Source: Microbacteriaceae bacterium PS02332 (GTDB lineage: Bacteria; Actinomycetota; Actinomycetes; Actinomycetales; Microbacteriaceae). From it: a stretch of 32,581 bases of DNA. A program made the translations under genes and the position numbers. The notes beneath the pieces are model-generated. The model made no database searches, had not been told where the DNA came from, and saw only the letters and a program-made list of their open reading frames with translations. Location: positions 1 to 32,581 of the forward strand of contig JASCOJ010000018.1 in NCBI GenBank assembly GCA_029959645.1, written 5' to 3'. Position 1 is the stretch's first letter. Every line of letters starts with the position of its first letter. Of the stretch, positions 10,474 through 17,927 are shown piece after piece.

Positions 10474-11367
10474 TCAGGCCCCGGCTGTGGAGGGACGGGT
10501 ACGGTGCGCGAAGGCGCTCTCGTACAGGCAGACCGACGCGGCCGTCGCGAGGTTCATCGACTCGGCCTGCCCGTAGATCGGGACCTTCACGGCACGGTCG
10601 ACGAGCGCGAGGTCCTCGGAGGTCAGGCCGCGCGCCTCGTTGCCGAAGACCCACGCCGTCGGCCCGTCGAGCAGGCCCTCCGCGCGGACGTCGGGCAGGT
10701 CGTCGCCGGACACGTCGGCCGCGAGCACGGTGTACCCGAGGCCGCGGGCACGCTCGACGGCGTCCGCGAGCGTCACACCGACCGAGACCGGGACGTGGAA
10801 CAGCGACCCGGTGGTCGACCGCACGACCTTCGGGTTGTACGGGTCCACACTGCGCCCGGTGAGCACGACGGCGTCGGCACCGGCGGAGTCGGCGGCGCGG
10901 ATGATCGTGCCGGCGTTGCCCGGGTCGCGGACCTCCTCGAGGATCGCGACCAGTCCCGGCAGGGGACGCGCACCAGCGGTGGCGTCGTCCGGGGTGCGGT
11001 CACCGTCGGGGCCGTCCTGGGCCTCCTGACCGTCCCCCGCCGCGGGGAAGACGTCCTTGACCGACGTCGGGAACTGCTGGCACACCGCGATCACGCCCTG
11101 GGGCGTCACCGTGTCGGCCATCGCGTCGAGCACCTGCTCCGTGACGAACCAGGTGTCGACCGGCGCGTCGTCGAGCCCGTAGCGCGCGGCCGCCGTCGGC
11201 GTCACGTAGAGCTCGCGGAGGAGCTCCGGACGGAACTCGATCGCCTCGCGCACCGCCTGCGGCCCCTCGAGCAGGAACAGGCCGGTCTCGGCACGGACGT
11301 CCTTCTTGGCGAGGGCGGCGACCGCCTTGACGCGGCCGGCACGGGGGTTCTCGAGGAGTTCGCTCAC
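10474..11367 (-). CDS. tsnR: SpoU/TrmH-family 23S rRNA or tRNA 2'-O-methyltransferase (TsnR-like)
   Basis: A SPOUT-superfamily methyltransferase expected to 2'-O-methylate a ribose in 23S rRNA or tRNA using S-adenosylmethionine. An N-terminal substrate-binding domain (about residues 1-105) is followed by a charged low-complexity linker (about 108-140, rich in Asp, Gly and Ala) and the trefoil-knot catalytic domain. The three SpoU motifs are clear: EEVRDPGNAGTIIRAADSAG, WVFGNEARGL and VPIYGQAESMNLATAAS. I chose the second of two in-frame GTG codons (297 residues) because TAGACT ends exactly 6 nt before it, as at other leaderless-looking genes here. The position after rplT matches M. tuberculosis tsnR (Rv1644). 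The exact target nucleotide cannot be told. Confidence 0.9.
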   Translation of the reverse strand: MSELLENPRAGRVKAVAALAKKDVRAETGLFLLEGPQAVREAIEFRPELLRELYVTPTAAARYGLDDAPVDTWFVTEQVLDAMADTVTPQGVIAVCQQFPTSVKDVFPAAGDGQEAQDGPDGDRTPDDATAGARPLPGLVAILEEVRDPGNAGTIIRAADSAGADAVVLTGRSVDPYNPKVVRSTTGSLFHVPVSVGVTLADAVERARGLGYTVLAADVSGDDLPDVRAEGLLDGPTAWVFGNEARGLTSEDLALVDRAVKVPIYGQAESMNLATAASVCLYESAFAHRTRPSTAGA

Positions 11368-11373
11368 GGACAC

Positions 11374-11379
11374 AGTCTA
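11374..11379 (-). promoter_or_regulatory. Candidate -10 box of the tsnR-like gene
   Basis: TAGACT on the minus strand lies just after the rplT terminator and ends 6 nt before the preferred GTG start. It supports an independent, leaderless tsnR transcript. Confidence 0.45.
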
Positions 11380-11387
11380 GGAACGAC

Positions 11388-11419
11388 GAGACCCCCACTC
11401 CGAGCGGAGCGGGGGTCTC
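11388..11419 (-). terminator. Terminator hairpin of infC-rpmI-rplT
   Basis: A 14-bp stem closes a 4-nt loop directly after rplT. In the minus-strand RNA all 14 positions pair, with one G-U wobble. Read on the plus strand the same position would be an A-C mismatch, which points to minus-strand use. There is no T-tract, as is common in high-GC actinobacteria. Confidence 0.75.
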
Positions 11420-11438
11420 GTGGACACGGTGACGGAAC

Positions 11439-11822
11439 TCAGGCAGCCTTCGGCGCCGAGGTGTCGGCCGGCAGCGCCTGCTTGGCAGTCGCGACGAGCG
11501 CCGTGAACGTCTCGGGGTTGTTCACCGCGAGGTCCGCGAGGATGCGACGGTCGACCTCGACGCCGGCCAGGTTCAGACCCTGGATGAGGCGGTTGTAGGT
11601 CAGGCCGTTCGCACGCGACGCGGCGTTGATGCGCTGGATCCACAGGCGACGGAACTCGCCCTTCTTGGCGTGGCGGTCCCGGTACGCGTAGACGAGGGAG
11701 TGGGTGACCTGCTCCTTGGCCTTGCGGTACAGGCGCGAACGCTGACCGCGGTAGCCCTCGGCGCGCTCGAGGATGACCCGGCGCTTCTTGGCGGCGTTGA
11801 CCGCTCTCTTCACTCTTGCCAT
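11439..11822 (-). CDS. rplT: 50S ribosomal protein L20
   Basis: A primary 23S rRNA-binding protein needed for early assembly of the large subunit; in several phyla it also represses its own operon. The 127 residues begin with the basic [15 protein letters not shown] and continue with [17 protein letters not shown] and [10 protein letters not shown], all highly conserved. The last 10 residues are an Ala/Pro-rich extension. ATG start with AGGAA 8 nt upstream. It is the third gene of the infC-rpmI-rplT operon, 29 bp after rpmI. Confidence 0.98.
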   Translation of the reverse strand: MARVKRAVNAAKKRRVILERAEGYRGQRSRLYRKAKEQVTHSLVYAYRDRHAKKGEFRRLWIQRINAASRANGLTYNRLIQGLNLAGVEVDRRILADLAVNNPETFTALVATAKQALPADTSAPKAA

Positions 11823-11851
11823 TGATCTGTTCCTTTACGTTCTGGGACGGC

Positions 11852-12046
11852 TCAGTGGCCGAGGAGCTTCTTGATGTTCTTGGCGTCGGACTTCGCGAGG
11901 ACCTGGTCCTGGTTGAGGCGGGCCTTGCGCTTGGCCGACTTGACCTCGAGGTTGTGCCGCATACCGGCCTGCTGCTTCATGATCTTGCCGCTGCCGGTGA
12001 TCTTGAAGCGCTTCTTCGACCCGGAGTGGGTCTTCTGCTTGGGCAT
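11852..12046 (-). CDS. rpmI: 50S ribosomal protein L35
   Basis: A small basic protein of the large ribosomal subunit, 64 residues, starting MPKQKTHSGSKKRFKITGSG and ending in KKLLGH as is typical. ATG at 12046 has AAAGG 7 nt upstream. The open frame extends further upstream but without a site or conserved sequence, so the family start is used. It lies between infC and rplT. Confidence 0.98.
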   Translation of the reverse strand: MPKQKTHSGSKKRFKITGSGKIMKQQAGMRHNLEVKSAKRKARLNQDQVLAKSDAKNIKKLLGH

Positions 12047-12122
12047 GGGAGTGCCTTTCCGTGGGGTGGATGGGGACCGCGCCATCGCGGTCGGGAGGAC
12101 TGCGCGGGTGGTCCGGGAGGAC

Positions 12123-12761
<639 letters not shown>

Positions 12762-13040
12762 GCGGAGCTCCTTCAATCAGGTGGTGGCCGTCCGGGGCTG
12801 ATGCCCGGGACGACGGCACGAGAGAGGAGATCTGACGCACGGACGCTCGATCCGTTCGGCAGCGCCCGACACCGGTCCTTGCGGTCCGGCCGACCGGGTC
12901 ACATCGAGGACGTGACGCCGGCGGGGCGATGGTGACCCGGTAGCCTGTGGTGCAGCCGCGGGTGGGAGGAACTCCTCTTTCGTGACGCTGCCGTTGCCCC
13001 CGGAGTGATCTGGGCGCGCGGACAGTGTCTGCCGTGGGCG
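12762..13040 (-). promoter_or_regulatory. Long structured 5' leader of infC-rpmI-rplT
   Basis: The 283 bases between the infC start and the divergent DUF1844 gene hold no gene on the minus strand. If the -10 box at 13041-13046 is right, the mRNA leader is about 270 nt. A hairpin at 12787-12817 (arms GCCGTC..CCGGG and CCCGGACGGC with a small bulge) lies just above the infC ribosome site. Further up, AGAGGAG (about 12970-12980) can pair with CTCCTCT (about 12822-12833), and CTCC could instead mask the infC AAGGAG. Autoregulation by L20 or IF-3 is known for this operon in other phyla; no specific motif is recognised here. Confidence 0.45.
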
Positions 13041-13046
13041 AGTCTA
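13041..13046 (-). promoter_or_regulatory. Candidate -10 box of the infC operon
   Basis: TAGACT on the minus strand fits TANNNT and is identical to the box proposed for tsnR. It lies within the short gap before the divergent DUF1844 start. No good -35 box is visible at the normal distance. Confidence 0.35.
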
Positions 13047-13059
13047 GCAGAGGAGCACC

Positions 13060-13434
13060 GTGACCGACACCCCCGCCACCACCATGCCCGAGGGCGACGG
13101 CCCCGACGACGGGACCGAGGCCGCACGCGACATCGCCGAGGTGCCCGCGGTCGAGCTCATCAACACCGTCGCGGTGCACCTGCTCAGCGCCGCGGCCGTC
13201 AAGGTCGGGCTCGCGGACGACCCGGAACAGCAGACCGACCTCGACGAGGCGCGCAAGCTCATCACCGCGTTGGCCGGGCTCGTCACCGCGGCCGCGACCG
13301 AGATCGGCGATCACCACGCCCGGCCGCTGCGCGACGGACTCCGCTCGTTGCAGCTCGCGTTCCGCGAGGCGTCGGCCATCCCCGACGCGCCGGGCGCCGG
13401 GCCGGGCGAGAAGTACACGGGACCGGTCAACTAG
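13060..13434 (+). CDS. DUF1844 family protein
   Basis: A 124-residue protein of unknown function, often found beside infC in actinobacteria. After a disordered acidic N-terminus (about residues 1-27) comes the family core: ELINTVAVHLLSAAAVKVGL, an acidic DLDEARKLITALAGLV helix and a C-terminal helix around LRDGLRSLQLAFREAS. The last 20 residues are Gly/Pro-rich. It has no membrane segment or known catalytic motif. GTG start with AGAGGAG 5 nt upstream. It is divergent from infC and convergent with the kinase gene, with a repeat array in between. Confidence 0.85.
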   Translation: MTDTPATTMPEGDGPDDGTEAARDIAEVPAVELINTVAVHLLSAAAVKVGLADDPEQQTDLDEARKLITALAGLVTAAATEIGDHHARPLRDGLRSLQLAFREASAIPDAPGAGPGEKYTGPVN

Positions 13435-13473
13435 GACCGAGTGACGCGGCGGGGCGCTCCCCGAGCTGGGTCT

Positions 13474-13595
13474 GCGCGGAGGAAGCCGTTCCGCGCGTAG
13501 GCGACTCTTTCACGCGTAGGCGGTCGGGATTTCCGACCACCTCCGCGCGATTCGCCTTCCTCCGCGCGATCCGACCGCCGACGCGCGATCCGACC
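13474..13595. repeat. Intergenic array of direct and inverted short repeats
   Basis: The 177-bp gap between the convergent DUF1844 and kinase genes is built of repeats. CGCGCGATCCGACC occurs at 13563-13576 and 13582-13595, with a partial copy at 13544-13554, giving a 19-bp period. CGCGTAGGCG occurs at 13494-13503 and 13513-13522. GCGCGGAGGAA (13474-13484) is inverted at 13557-13567, and 13513-13527 is inverted at 13571-13585 with 14 of 15 bases matching. GGTCGG-GATTT-CCGACC (13522-13538) forms a small hairpin. It may act as a bidirectional terminator or belong to a dispersed palindromic repeat family. Confidence 0.7.
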
Positions 13596-13611
13596 CTGCA
13601 CCGCGCAGATC

Positions 13612-14928
13612 TCAGGACGCGCGGGCGACCAGCCGAGCGACCGCCGCGACCGGGATGCCGACCCACGTCGGCCGGTTGCGCGCCTCGTACACGACCTCGT
13701 AGACCGCCTTGTCGAGCTCGAACGCGTCGAGCAGCGCCCGGTGCGACCGCAGGTCCGCCCCGCTCGCGCGGCCGTAGCCGTCGAGGAAGGCGTTCCGTGC
13801 CTCCTCGGCCCAGGAACCGGTGTCGACCGGGTCCTCGTCGTGCGCGAGCGCCCCGGCGACGTAGTCGAACGAGCGGAGCATGCCGGCGACGTCGCGGAGC
13901 GCCACGTCCGGGCGGGACCGCTCGGGCATCGGGCGGAGCGGCTCGCCCTCGAAGTCGAGGAACACCCAGCCGCGGGGCTCCGGTGCGGCCAGGACCTGTC
14001 CGAGGTGCAGGTCCCCGTGGATGCGCTGCAGGACCGGCCACGGGATCGTCGCTGCCCGGTCGTACACGGCGGCGATCGCGTCGGCGTGCTCGGCGATGTC
14101 GGGCACCTCCGAAGCCGCGGTGGCGAGACGACCGCGCATCGTCGCGACCGCAGCGTCCACCTGGTCGGGGCCGGCGGACTCGGTCGGCATCGCGTCGGCG
14201 AGGGTCGTGTGCACCTCGGCGAGCGCGGCACCGAGCCGGTCGGCGGCGTCGGCGAAGGACGCACCGGAGCGGGCGGCACCGAGCGCCACACGCCACGCGT
14301 CGTCGAGGCCGGGGAGGAACTCCTGCGCGAAGGCGAGGTGGCCGTGCGCGACGCCGTCGGGCTGCGCCGTGTCGGGCCACTCGCCGCGGAGGGCTCCGAA
14401 CGTGCGCGGGACCCGGGCGGAGCCGGCTGCGGAGAGCGCTCGCTGCGTGGTGACGTCGGGGTTGTCGCCGTCGTGCAGCACGCGGAAGACCTTGGCGATG
14501 ACGGTGCCGCTCTGCTCGGTCTCGCAGATGATCGAGGTGTTCGACTGCTCGCCGCTGAGCACACGGGCGCCGCGGACGGGACCGATGGCCTCGCCGTCCG
14601 CCTCGATGCGGCCGAGCAGCCACTGTGCGTAGGCCGGGTCGTGCGGGGCGTCGAGGTACAGCTCGCCGTCGAGGTCCGTCACGACCGCGGCGTCGAGGCC
14701 CGGCTCCGGCGCGCTGCGCACGGTGAGCGGCACCTGGTAGAGCACGGCGCCGGTGGGGGCGTCGTCGAGCAGGAAGAGGGTCCGGATGCCGACGCCGGCC
14801 ACCTCGTCGGTCAGCTCCGACACGAGGGTCAGCGACGGGGTCCCGCCCTTCGCCGCGTACCAGCGCTGGCCGGCCATCCAGGGTCCGAGGGTCGTCAGCA
14901 GTCGGTCGGCGTGCGCGGCGTCGCTCAT
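13612..14928 (-). CDS. mak: Maltokinase-like sugar kinase
   Basis: The protein resembles maltokinase, which phosphorylates maltose to maltose-1-phosphate for GlgE-type alpha-glucan synthesis. The 438 residues have an N-terminal cap (WMAGQRWYAAKGG near residues 17-29) and an aminoglycoside-phosphotransferase-type kinase domain. Visible there are ATP lysine K146 (VIAKVFR), catalytic D306 in HGDLHLGQVL and metal-binding D325 in LDFEGEP. The C-terminal YEVVYEARNRPTW is typical of Mak. Usual partners treS, glgE and glgB are not in the window, so maltose is inferred from sequence only. ATG at 14928 has no ribosome site but is preceded 7 nt upstream by TAGCGT. It diverges from the glycoside hydrolase gene. 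Confidence 0.85.
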   Translation of the reverse strand: MSDAAHADRLLTTLGPWMAGQRWYAAKGGTPSLTLVSELTDEVAGVGIRTLFLLDDAPTGAVLYQVPLTVRSAPEPGLDAAVVTDLDGELYLDAPHDPAYAQWLLGRIEADGEAIGPVRGARVLSGEQSNTSIICETEQSGTVIAKVFRVLHDGDNPDVTTQRALSAAGSARVPRTFGALRGEWPDTAQPDGVAHGHLAFAQEFLPGLDDAWRVALGAARSGASFADAADRLGAALAEVHTTLADAMPTESAGPDQVDAAVATMRGRLATAASEVPDIAEHADAIAAVYDRAATIPWPVLQRIHGDLHLGQVLAAPEPRGWVFLDFEGEPLRPMPERSRPDVALRDVAGMLRSFDYVAGALAHDEDPVDTGSWAEEARNAFLDGYGRASGADLRSHRALLDAFELDKAVYEVVYEARNRPTWVGIPVAAVARLVARAS

Positions 14929-14935
14929 GCCGGGA

Positions 14936-14941
14936 ACGCTA
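14936..14941 (-). promoter_or_regulatory. Candidate -10 box of mak
   Basis: TAGCGT on the minus strand ends 7 nt before the mak ATG, which has no Shine-Dalgarno sequence, suggesting a leaderless transcript. The LacI-type palindrome lies about 45 bp upstream. Confidence 0.45.
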
Positions 14942-14985
14942 CCCGTCGCGCCTGCACCGGTCCGCGGGATGTCCGGACCGGGCTG

Positions 14986-14997
14986 TACAACGTTGTA
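14986..14997. promoter_or_regulatory. LacI-family operator, perfect 12-bp palindrome
   Basis: TACAACGTTGTA is perfectly self-complementary and has the central CG and AACGTT core usual for LacI/GalR-family operators. It lies between divergent mak and the family 2 glycoside hydrolase, 22 bp before the hydrolase ATG, and overlaps a possible -10 box (TAGGAC, 14996-15001). A bound repressor would block the hydrolase promoter. No LacI gene is present in the window. Confidence 0.65.
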
Positions 14998-15018
14998 GGA
15001 CTGCGTCAGCATGGAGGC

Positions 15019-16863
15019 ATGAGCACGCTCCCCGGCACCGTCGCCGCCCCGTCCCTGCCCGTCGCCTCCCGTCAGGACGGCGAGTACCCGCGTCCCCAGA
15101 TGCTCCGCTCCGCGTGGGCCGACCTCGACGGCACGTGGTCGTTCCGGCACGACGACGCCGGCACCGCGGACTGGTCCGCCGGGTTCGACGACGCGCGGGA
15201 CATCACCGTGCCGTTCCCGCCGGAGTCGGTCGCGTCGGGCATCGACGAGCCGGGCTTCCACCCCGTCGTCTGGTACGCGCGGACCCTCACCCGTGCCGAC
15301 CTCGAGGCCGCCGGACACGGCGACACCAGCCCGCGCGTGCTCCTGCACTTCGGCGCCGTCGACCACCGGGCCCGGGTCTGGGTCGACGGCCGCTTCGTCG
15401 GCGAGCACGAGGGCGGCCACACGCCGTTCTCCTTCGACGTCACGCACGCGCTGACCGGCGAGCCCGACGCCGTCCACACGCTCGTCGTCCGCGCCGAGGA
15501 CGACCCGCACGACGTCACCCAGCCGCGCGGCAAGCAGGACTGGCACGAGGAGCCGCACGCGATCTGGTACCGCCGGACGACCGGCATCTGGCAGACCGTG
15601 TGGCTGGAGGCCGTGCCGACGACGGCGATCGCCGCGCTGCGGTGGACGAACACGGACCACGGCACGATGCGGCTGACGCTCCGGTTCGCCGGACCCGTCG
15701 CCGGGGGTGAGCGCGTCCGGGTGGCCCTGCGGTGGGAGGACGGCGCCGAGGACCTCGGGACGGTCGAGAGCACGGTCGGGGCCGGTGCCCGCGAACTCGA
15801 CGTGCTCGTGCCGGTCGCCCGGCAGACGAACGGGCAGGCCGAGGACGAACTGCACTGGTCGCCGGAGCACCCGCGGCTGGTCGACGCCGTGGTCGGCCTG
15901 TCCTCCCCCGACGACATCCCGGTCGACGCGGTCGCCTCGTACTTCGGCCTCCGCACGGTCGGCATCGCTCGCGGACGCTTCCTGCTGAACGGGCAGCCGT
16001 ACGACGTGCGCTCGGTCCTCAACCAGGGCTACTGGCCGGACTCGCACCTCGCCGCCCCCTCCCGTGCGGCGCTGCGCCGCGAGGTCGAGCTCATCAAGGA
16101 GCTCGGCTTCACCGCGGCCCGGAACCACCAGAAGATCGAGGACCCCCGCTTCCTGTTCTGGGCGGACAAGCTCGGCCTCCTCGTCTGGGGTGAGGCCCCG
16201 GGCGCCTACGCGTTCAGCCCGCGCGCGGTCCAGCGGCTGATGCGGGAGTGGATGGACGCCGTCGAGCGGGACGCCTCGCACCCGTCGATCGTCACCTGGG
16301 TCCCGGCGAACGAGTCGTGGGGCATCCAGCACGTCGCCGACGACCCGGCGCAGCAGGCCTACTCGCGGGCCCTCGCGGACGTGACCCGCGCGCTCGACCC
16401 GACGCGACCGGTCATCTCGAACGACGGGTGGGAGCACACCGCGAGCGACATCGTGACGGTGCACGACTACGAGGGCGACGGGGTCGTCCTCGGCCGGACC
16501 TACGCCGACGACGCGGCCCGGGCGCGCCTGCTCGCCGGGATGGGACCGGCCGGACACCGGATCCTCGTCGACGGGGCCGCCGACACCGGGCAGCCGGTGA
16601 TGCTCACCGAGTTCGGCGGCGTGAACTACCAGCCGGGCGCGCAGCGCGAGGACGGCTGGGGCTACACCGCGGCCACGGACGGCGACGACTGGATCGCGCG
16701 GATCACCGGCCTCTACGACGGCATCCGGGCGAGCGCGTTCCTCGCCGGCTCCTGCTACACGCAGCTGACCGACACCATGCAGGAGACGAACGGCCTCCTC
16801 AACGCCGACCGCACCCCGAAGGTCCCGATCGAGCAGATCCGCCGCGCGGTCACCGGCCGCTGA
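15019..16863 (+). CDS. Glycoside hydrolase family 2 protein
   Basis: A retaining exo-glycosidase of the beta-galactosidase/glucuronidase/mannosidase family; the substrate cannot be told. The 614 residues show the normal order: jelly-roll sugar-binding domain (about 25-205, with VWVDGRFVGEHEGGHTPF and GIWQTVWLEAV), immunoglobulin-like domain (about 206-315), and a TIM barrel to the end. The acid/base glutamate is E432 in PANESWG and the nucleophile is E531 in LTEFGGV. There is no signal peptide, so it acts on imported sugars. GGAGG lies only 1 nt before the ATG, too close for normal use. A three-codon frame ATG GAG GCA TGA (15011-15022) overlaps the start. The LacI-type operator just upstream suggests sugar-induced expression. 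Confidence 0.92.
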   Translation: MSTLPGTVAAPSLPVASRQDGEYPRPQMLRSAWADLDGTWSFRHDDAGTADWSAGFDDARDITVPFPPESVASGIDEPGFHPVVWYARTLTRADLEAAGHGDTSPRVLLHFGAVDHRARVWVDGRFVGEHEGGHTPFSFDVTHALTGEPDAVHTLVVRAEDDPHDVTQPRGKQDWHEEPHAIWYRRTTGIWQTVWLEAVPTTAIAALRWTNTDHGTMRLTLRFAGPVAGGERVRVALRWEDGAEDLGTVESTVGAGARELDVLVPVARQTNGQAEDELHWSPEHPRLVDAVVGLSSPDDIPVDAVASYFGLRTVGIARGRFLLNGQPYDVRSVLNQGYWPDSHLAAPSRAALRREVELIKELGFTAARNHQKIEDPRFLFWADKLGLLVWGEAPGAYAFSPRAVQRLMREWMDAVERDASHPSIVTWVPANESWGIQHVADDPAQQAYSRALADVTRALDPTRPVISNDGWEHTASDIVTVHDYEGDGVVLGRTYADDAARARLLAGMGPAGHRILVDGAADTGQPVMLTEFGGVNYQPGAQREDGWGYTAATDGDDWIARITGLYDGIRASAFLAGSCYTQLTDTMQETNGLLNADRTPKVPIEQIRRAVTGR

Positions 16864-16885
16864 GCGGTCGCGCTCGCCGACCAGC

Positions 16886-16935
16886 GAACGGACGGGAGGC
16901 CCGTGACCGACCGGTCACGGGCCTCCCGTCCGTTC
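16886..16935. terminator. Bidirectional terminator, 23-bp perfect stem
   Basis: Two perfectly complementary 23-nt arms flank the 4-nt loop GACC between two convergent genes. Both arms contain the decamer GACGGGAGGC or its complement, which recurs elsewhere in the window. There is no T-tract on either side. It is by far the strongest hairpin seen here. Confidence 0.85.
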
Positions 16936-16957
16936 CGCACCCGGGGGTGCGCCGACG

Positions 16958-17809
16958 CTACTGCGCGAGGAAGCGCAGGACCGCCTCGTTCCACTCGTCG
17001 CGGTGGGACGCGAGGACGCCGTGCGGGCCGCCCTCGATCACGTGCGTCTGCGCGTTCGGGATCGCCGCGGCGGTCCGCTTGCCCGACACCTCGAAGGGCA
17101 CGATGCCGTCGGCGTCGCCGTGGATGACGAGCGTCGGGACGTCGACCTTCGTCAGGTCGTCGCGGAAGTCCGTCGTGGCGAAGGCCGCGGTGCAGTCGAG
17201 CGTGCCCTTCGGCGAGGCGAGTTCGGCGATCGCGAGGTCGTACGCGCGCTGGTCGTCGCTGACGAGGGGCTTGTGGGTCAGCGAGACCTTGCCGCCGGCG
17301 GTGTAGAACATGTCGACGAACTCGTGCAGGAACGCCGGGCGGTCGCCCGTGATGCCCTTCGCGAACCAGTCGGCGAGGTCCTGGTCGACGCCGCCCTCGG
17401 GGTTGTCGTCCGACTTCCAGAGGTACGGCGGGACGGCGCTGGCGAAGACGAGCTTCGCGACCTTGCCGGTGCCGTAGGTCGAGACGTAGCGGGCGAGCTC
17501 GCCGCCACCCATCGAGAACCCGATGAGCGTCACGTTGGTCAGGCCGAGCTCGGTGATGAGCTTGTCGAGGTCCGCGGCGAACGTGTCGTAGTCGTAGCCG
17601 TTCCACGGCTGCGACGACTGGCCGAACCCGCGACGGTCGTAGGCGATGACGCGGTGGCCCGCGGCGACGAGCGCCGGGACCTGGCCCTCCCACGAGCGGC
17701 CGGAGAGCGGCCAACCGTGGATGAGCACGACCGGGTCGCCGGTTCCGAAGTCGTCGTAGTGCAGGTCGATGTCGTGCCCGTTCTCGGCTCCGACGGTGAT
17801 GAACGGCAT
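16958..17809 (-). CDS. Alpha/beta hydrolase, non-haem chloroperoxidase/esterase type
   Basis: A cytoplasmic 283-residue hydrolase of the group named non-haem chloroperoxidases or aryl esterases; members hydrolyse esters and can show perhydrolase activity in vitro. The oxyanion loop HGWPLSG is near residue 31 and RRGFGQSS near 59. The triad is visible as S99 in GFSMGGG, an Asp at 232 or 234 in HGDADGIVP, and H263 in GGPHGV. There is no signal peptide. ATG at 17809 has a strong GGAGGA site upstream. It ends against the GH2 gene across the 23-bp hairpin and diverges from the mannosyltransferase gene with 118 bp between. The natural substrate is unknown. Confidence 0.88.
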   Translation of the reverse strand: MPFITVGAENGHDIDLHYDDFGTGDPVVLIHGWPLSGRSWEGQVPALVAAGHRVIAYDRRGFGQSSQPWNGYDYDTFAADLDKLITELGLTNVTLIGFSMGGGELARYVSTYGTGKVAKLVFASAVPPYLWKSDDNPEGGVDQDLADWFAKGITGDRPAFLHEFVDMFYTAGGKVSLTHKPLVSDDQRAYDLAIAELASPKGTLDCTAAFATTDFRDDLTKVDVPTLVIHGDADGIVPFEVSGKRTAAAIPNAQTHVIEGGPHGVLASHRDEWNEAVLRFLAQ

Positions 17810-17927
17810 GGTTCCTCCGTGTTCGTGGTGTCCAGGGATGACGCCGATGCAACGCCCCGGGTGCTGGACGGTCGCTGGACGCCGGTGCGCGGCACGGACA
17901 GGACGGCACATCTGCGAGGATCGGGCG

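Noticed and set aside
12762-12776. infC start at TTG with residues KELR added
   Set aside because: The TTG follows a stop codon, has no ribosome site and overlaps the AAGGAG that is correctly spaced for the ATC codon.
13741-15018. Upstream extension of the GH2 frame to about 1040 residues
   Set aside because: This part is antisense to the maltokinase-like gene and has no GH2 or other domain; the conserved start region follows the ATG at 15019.
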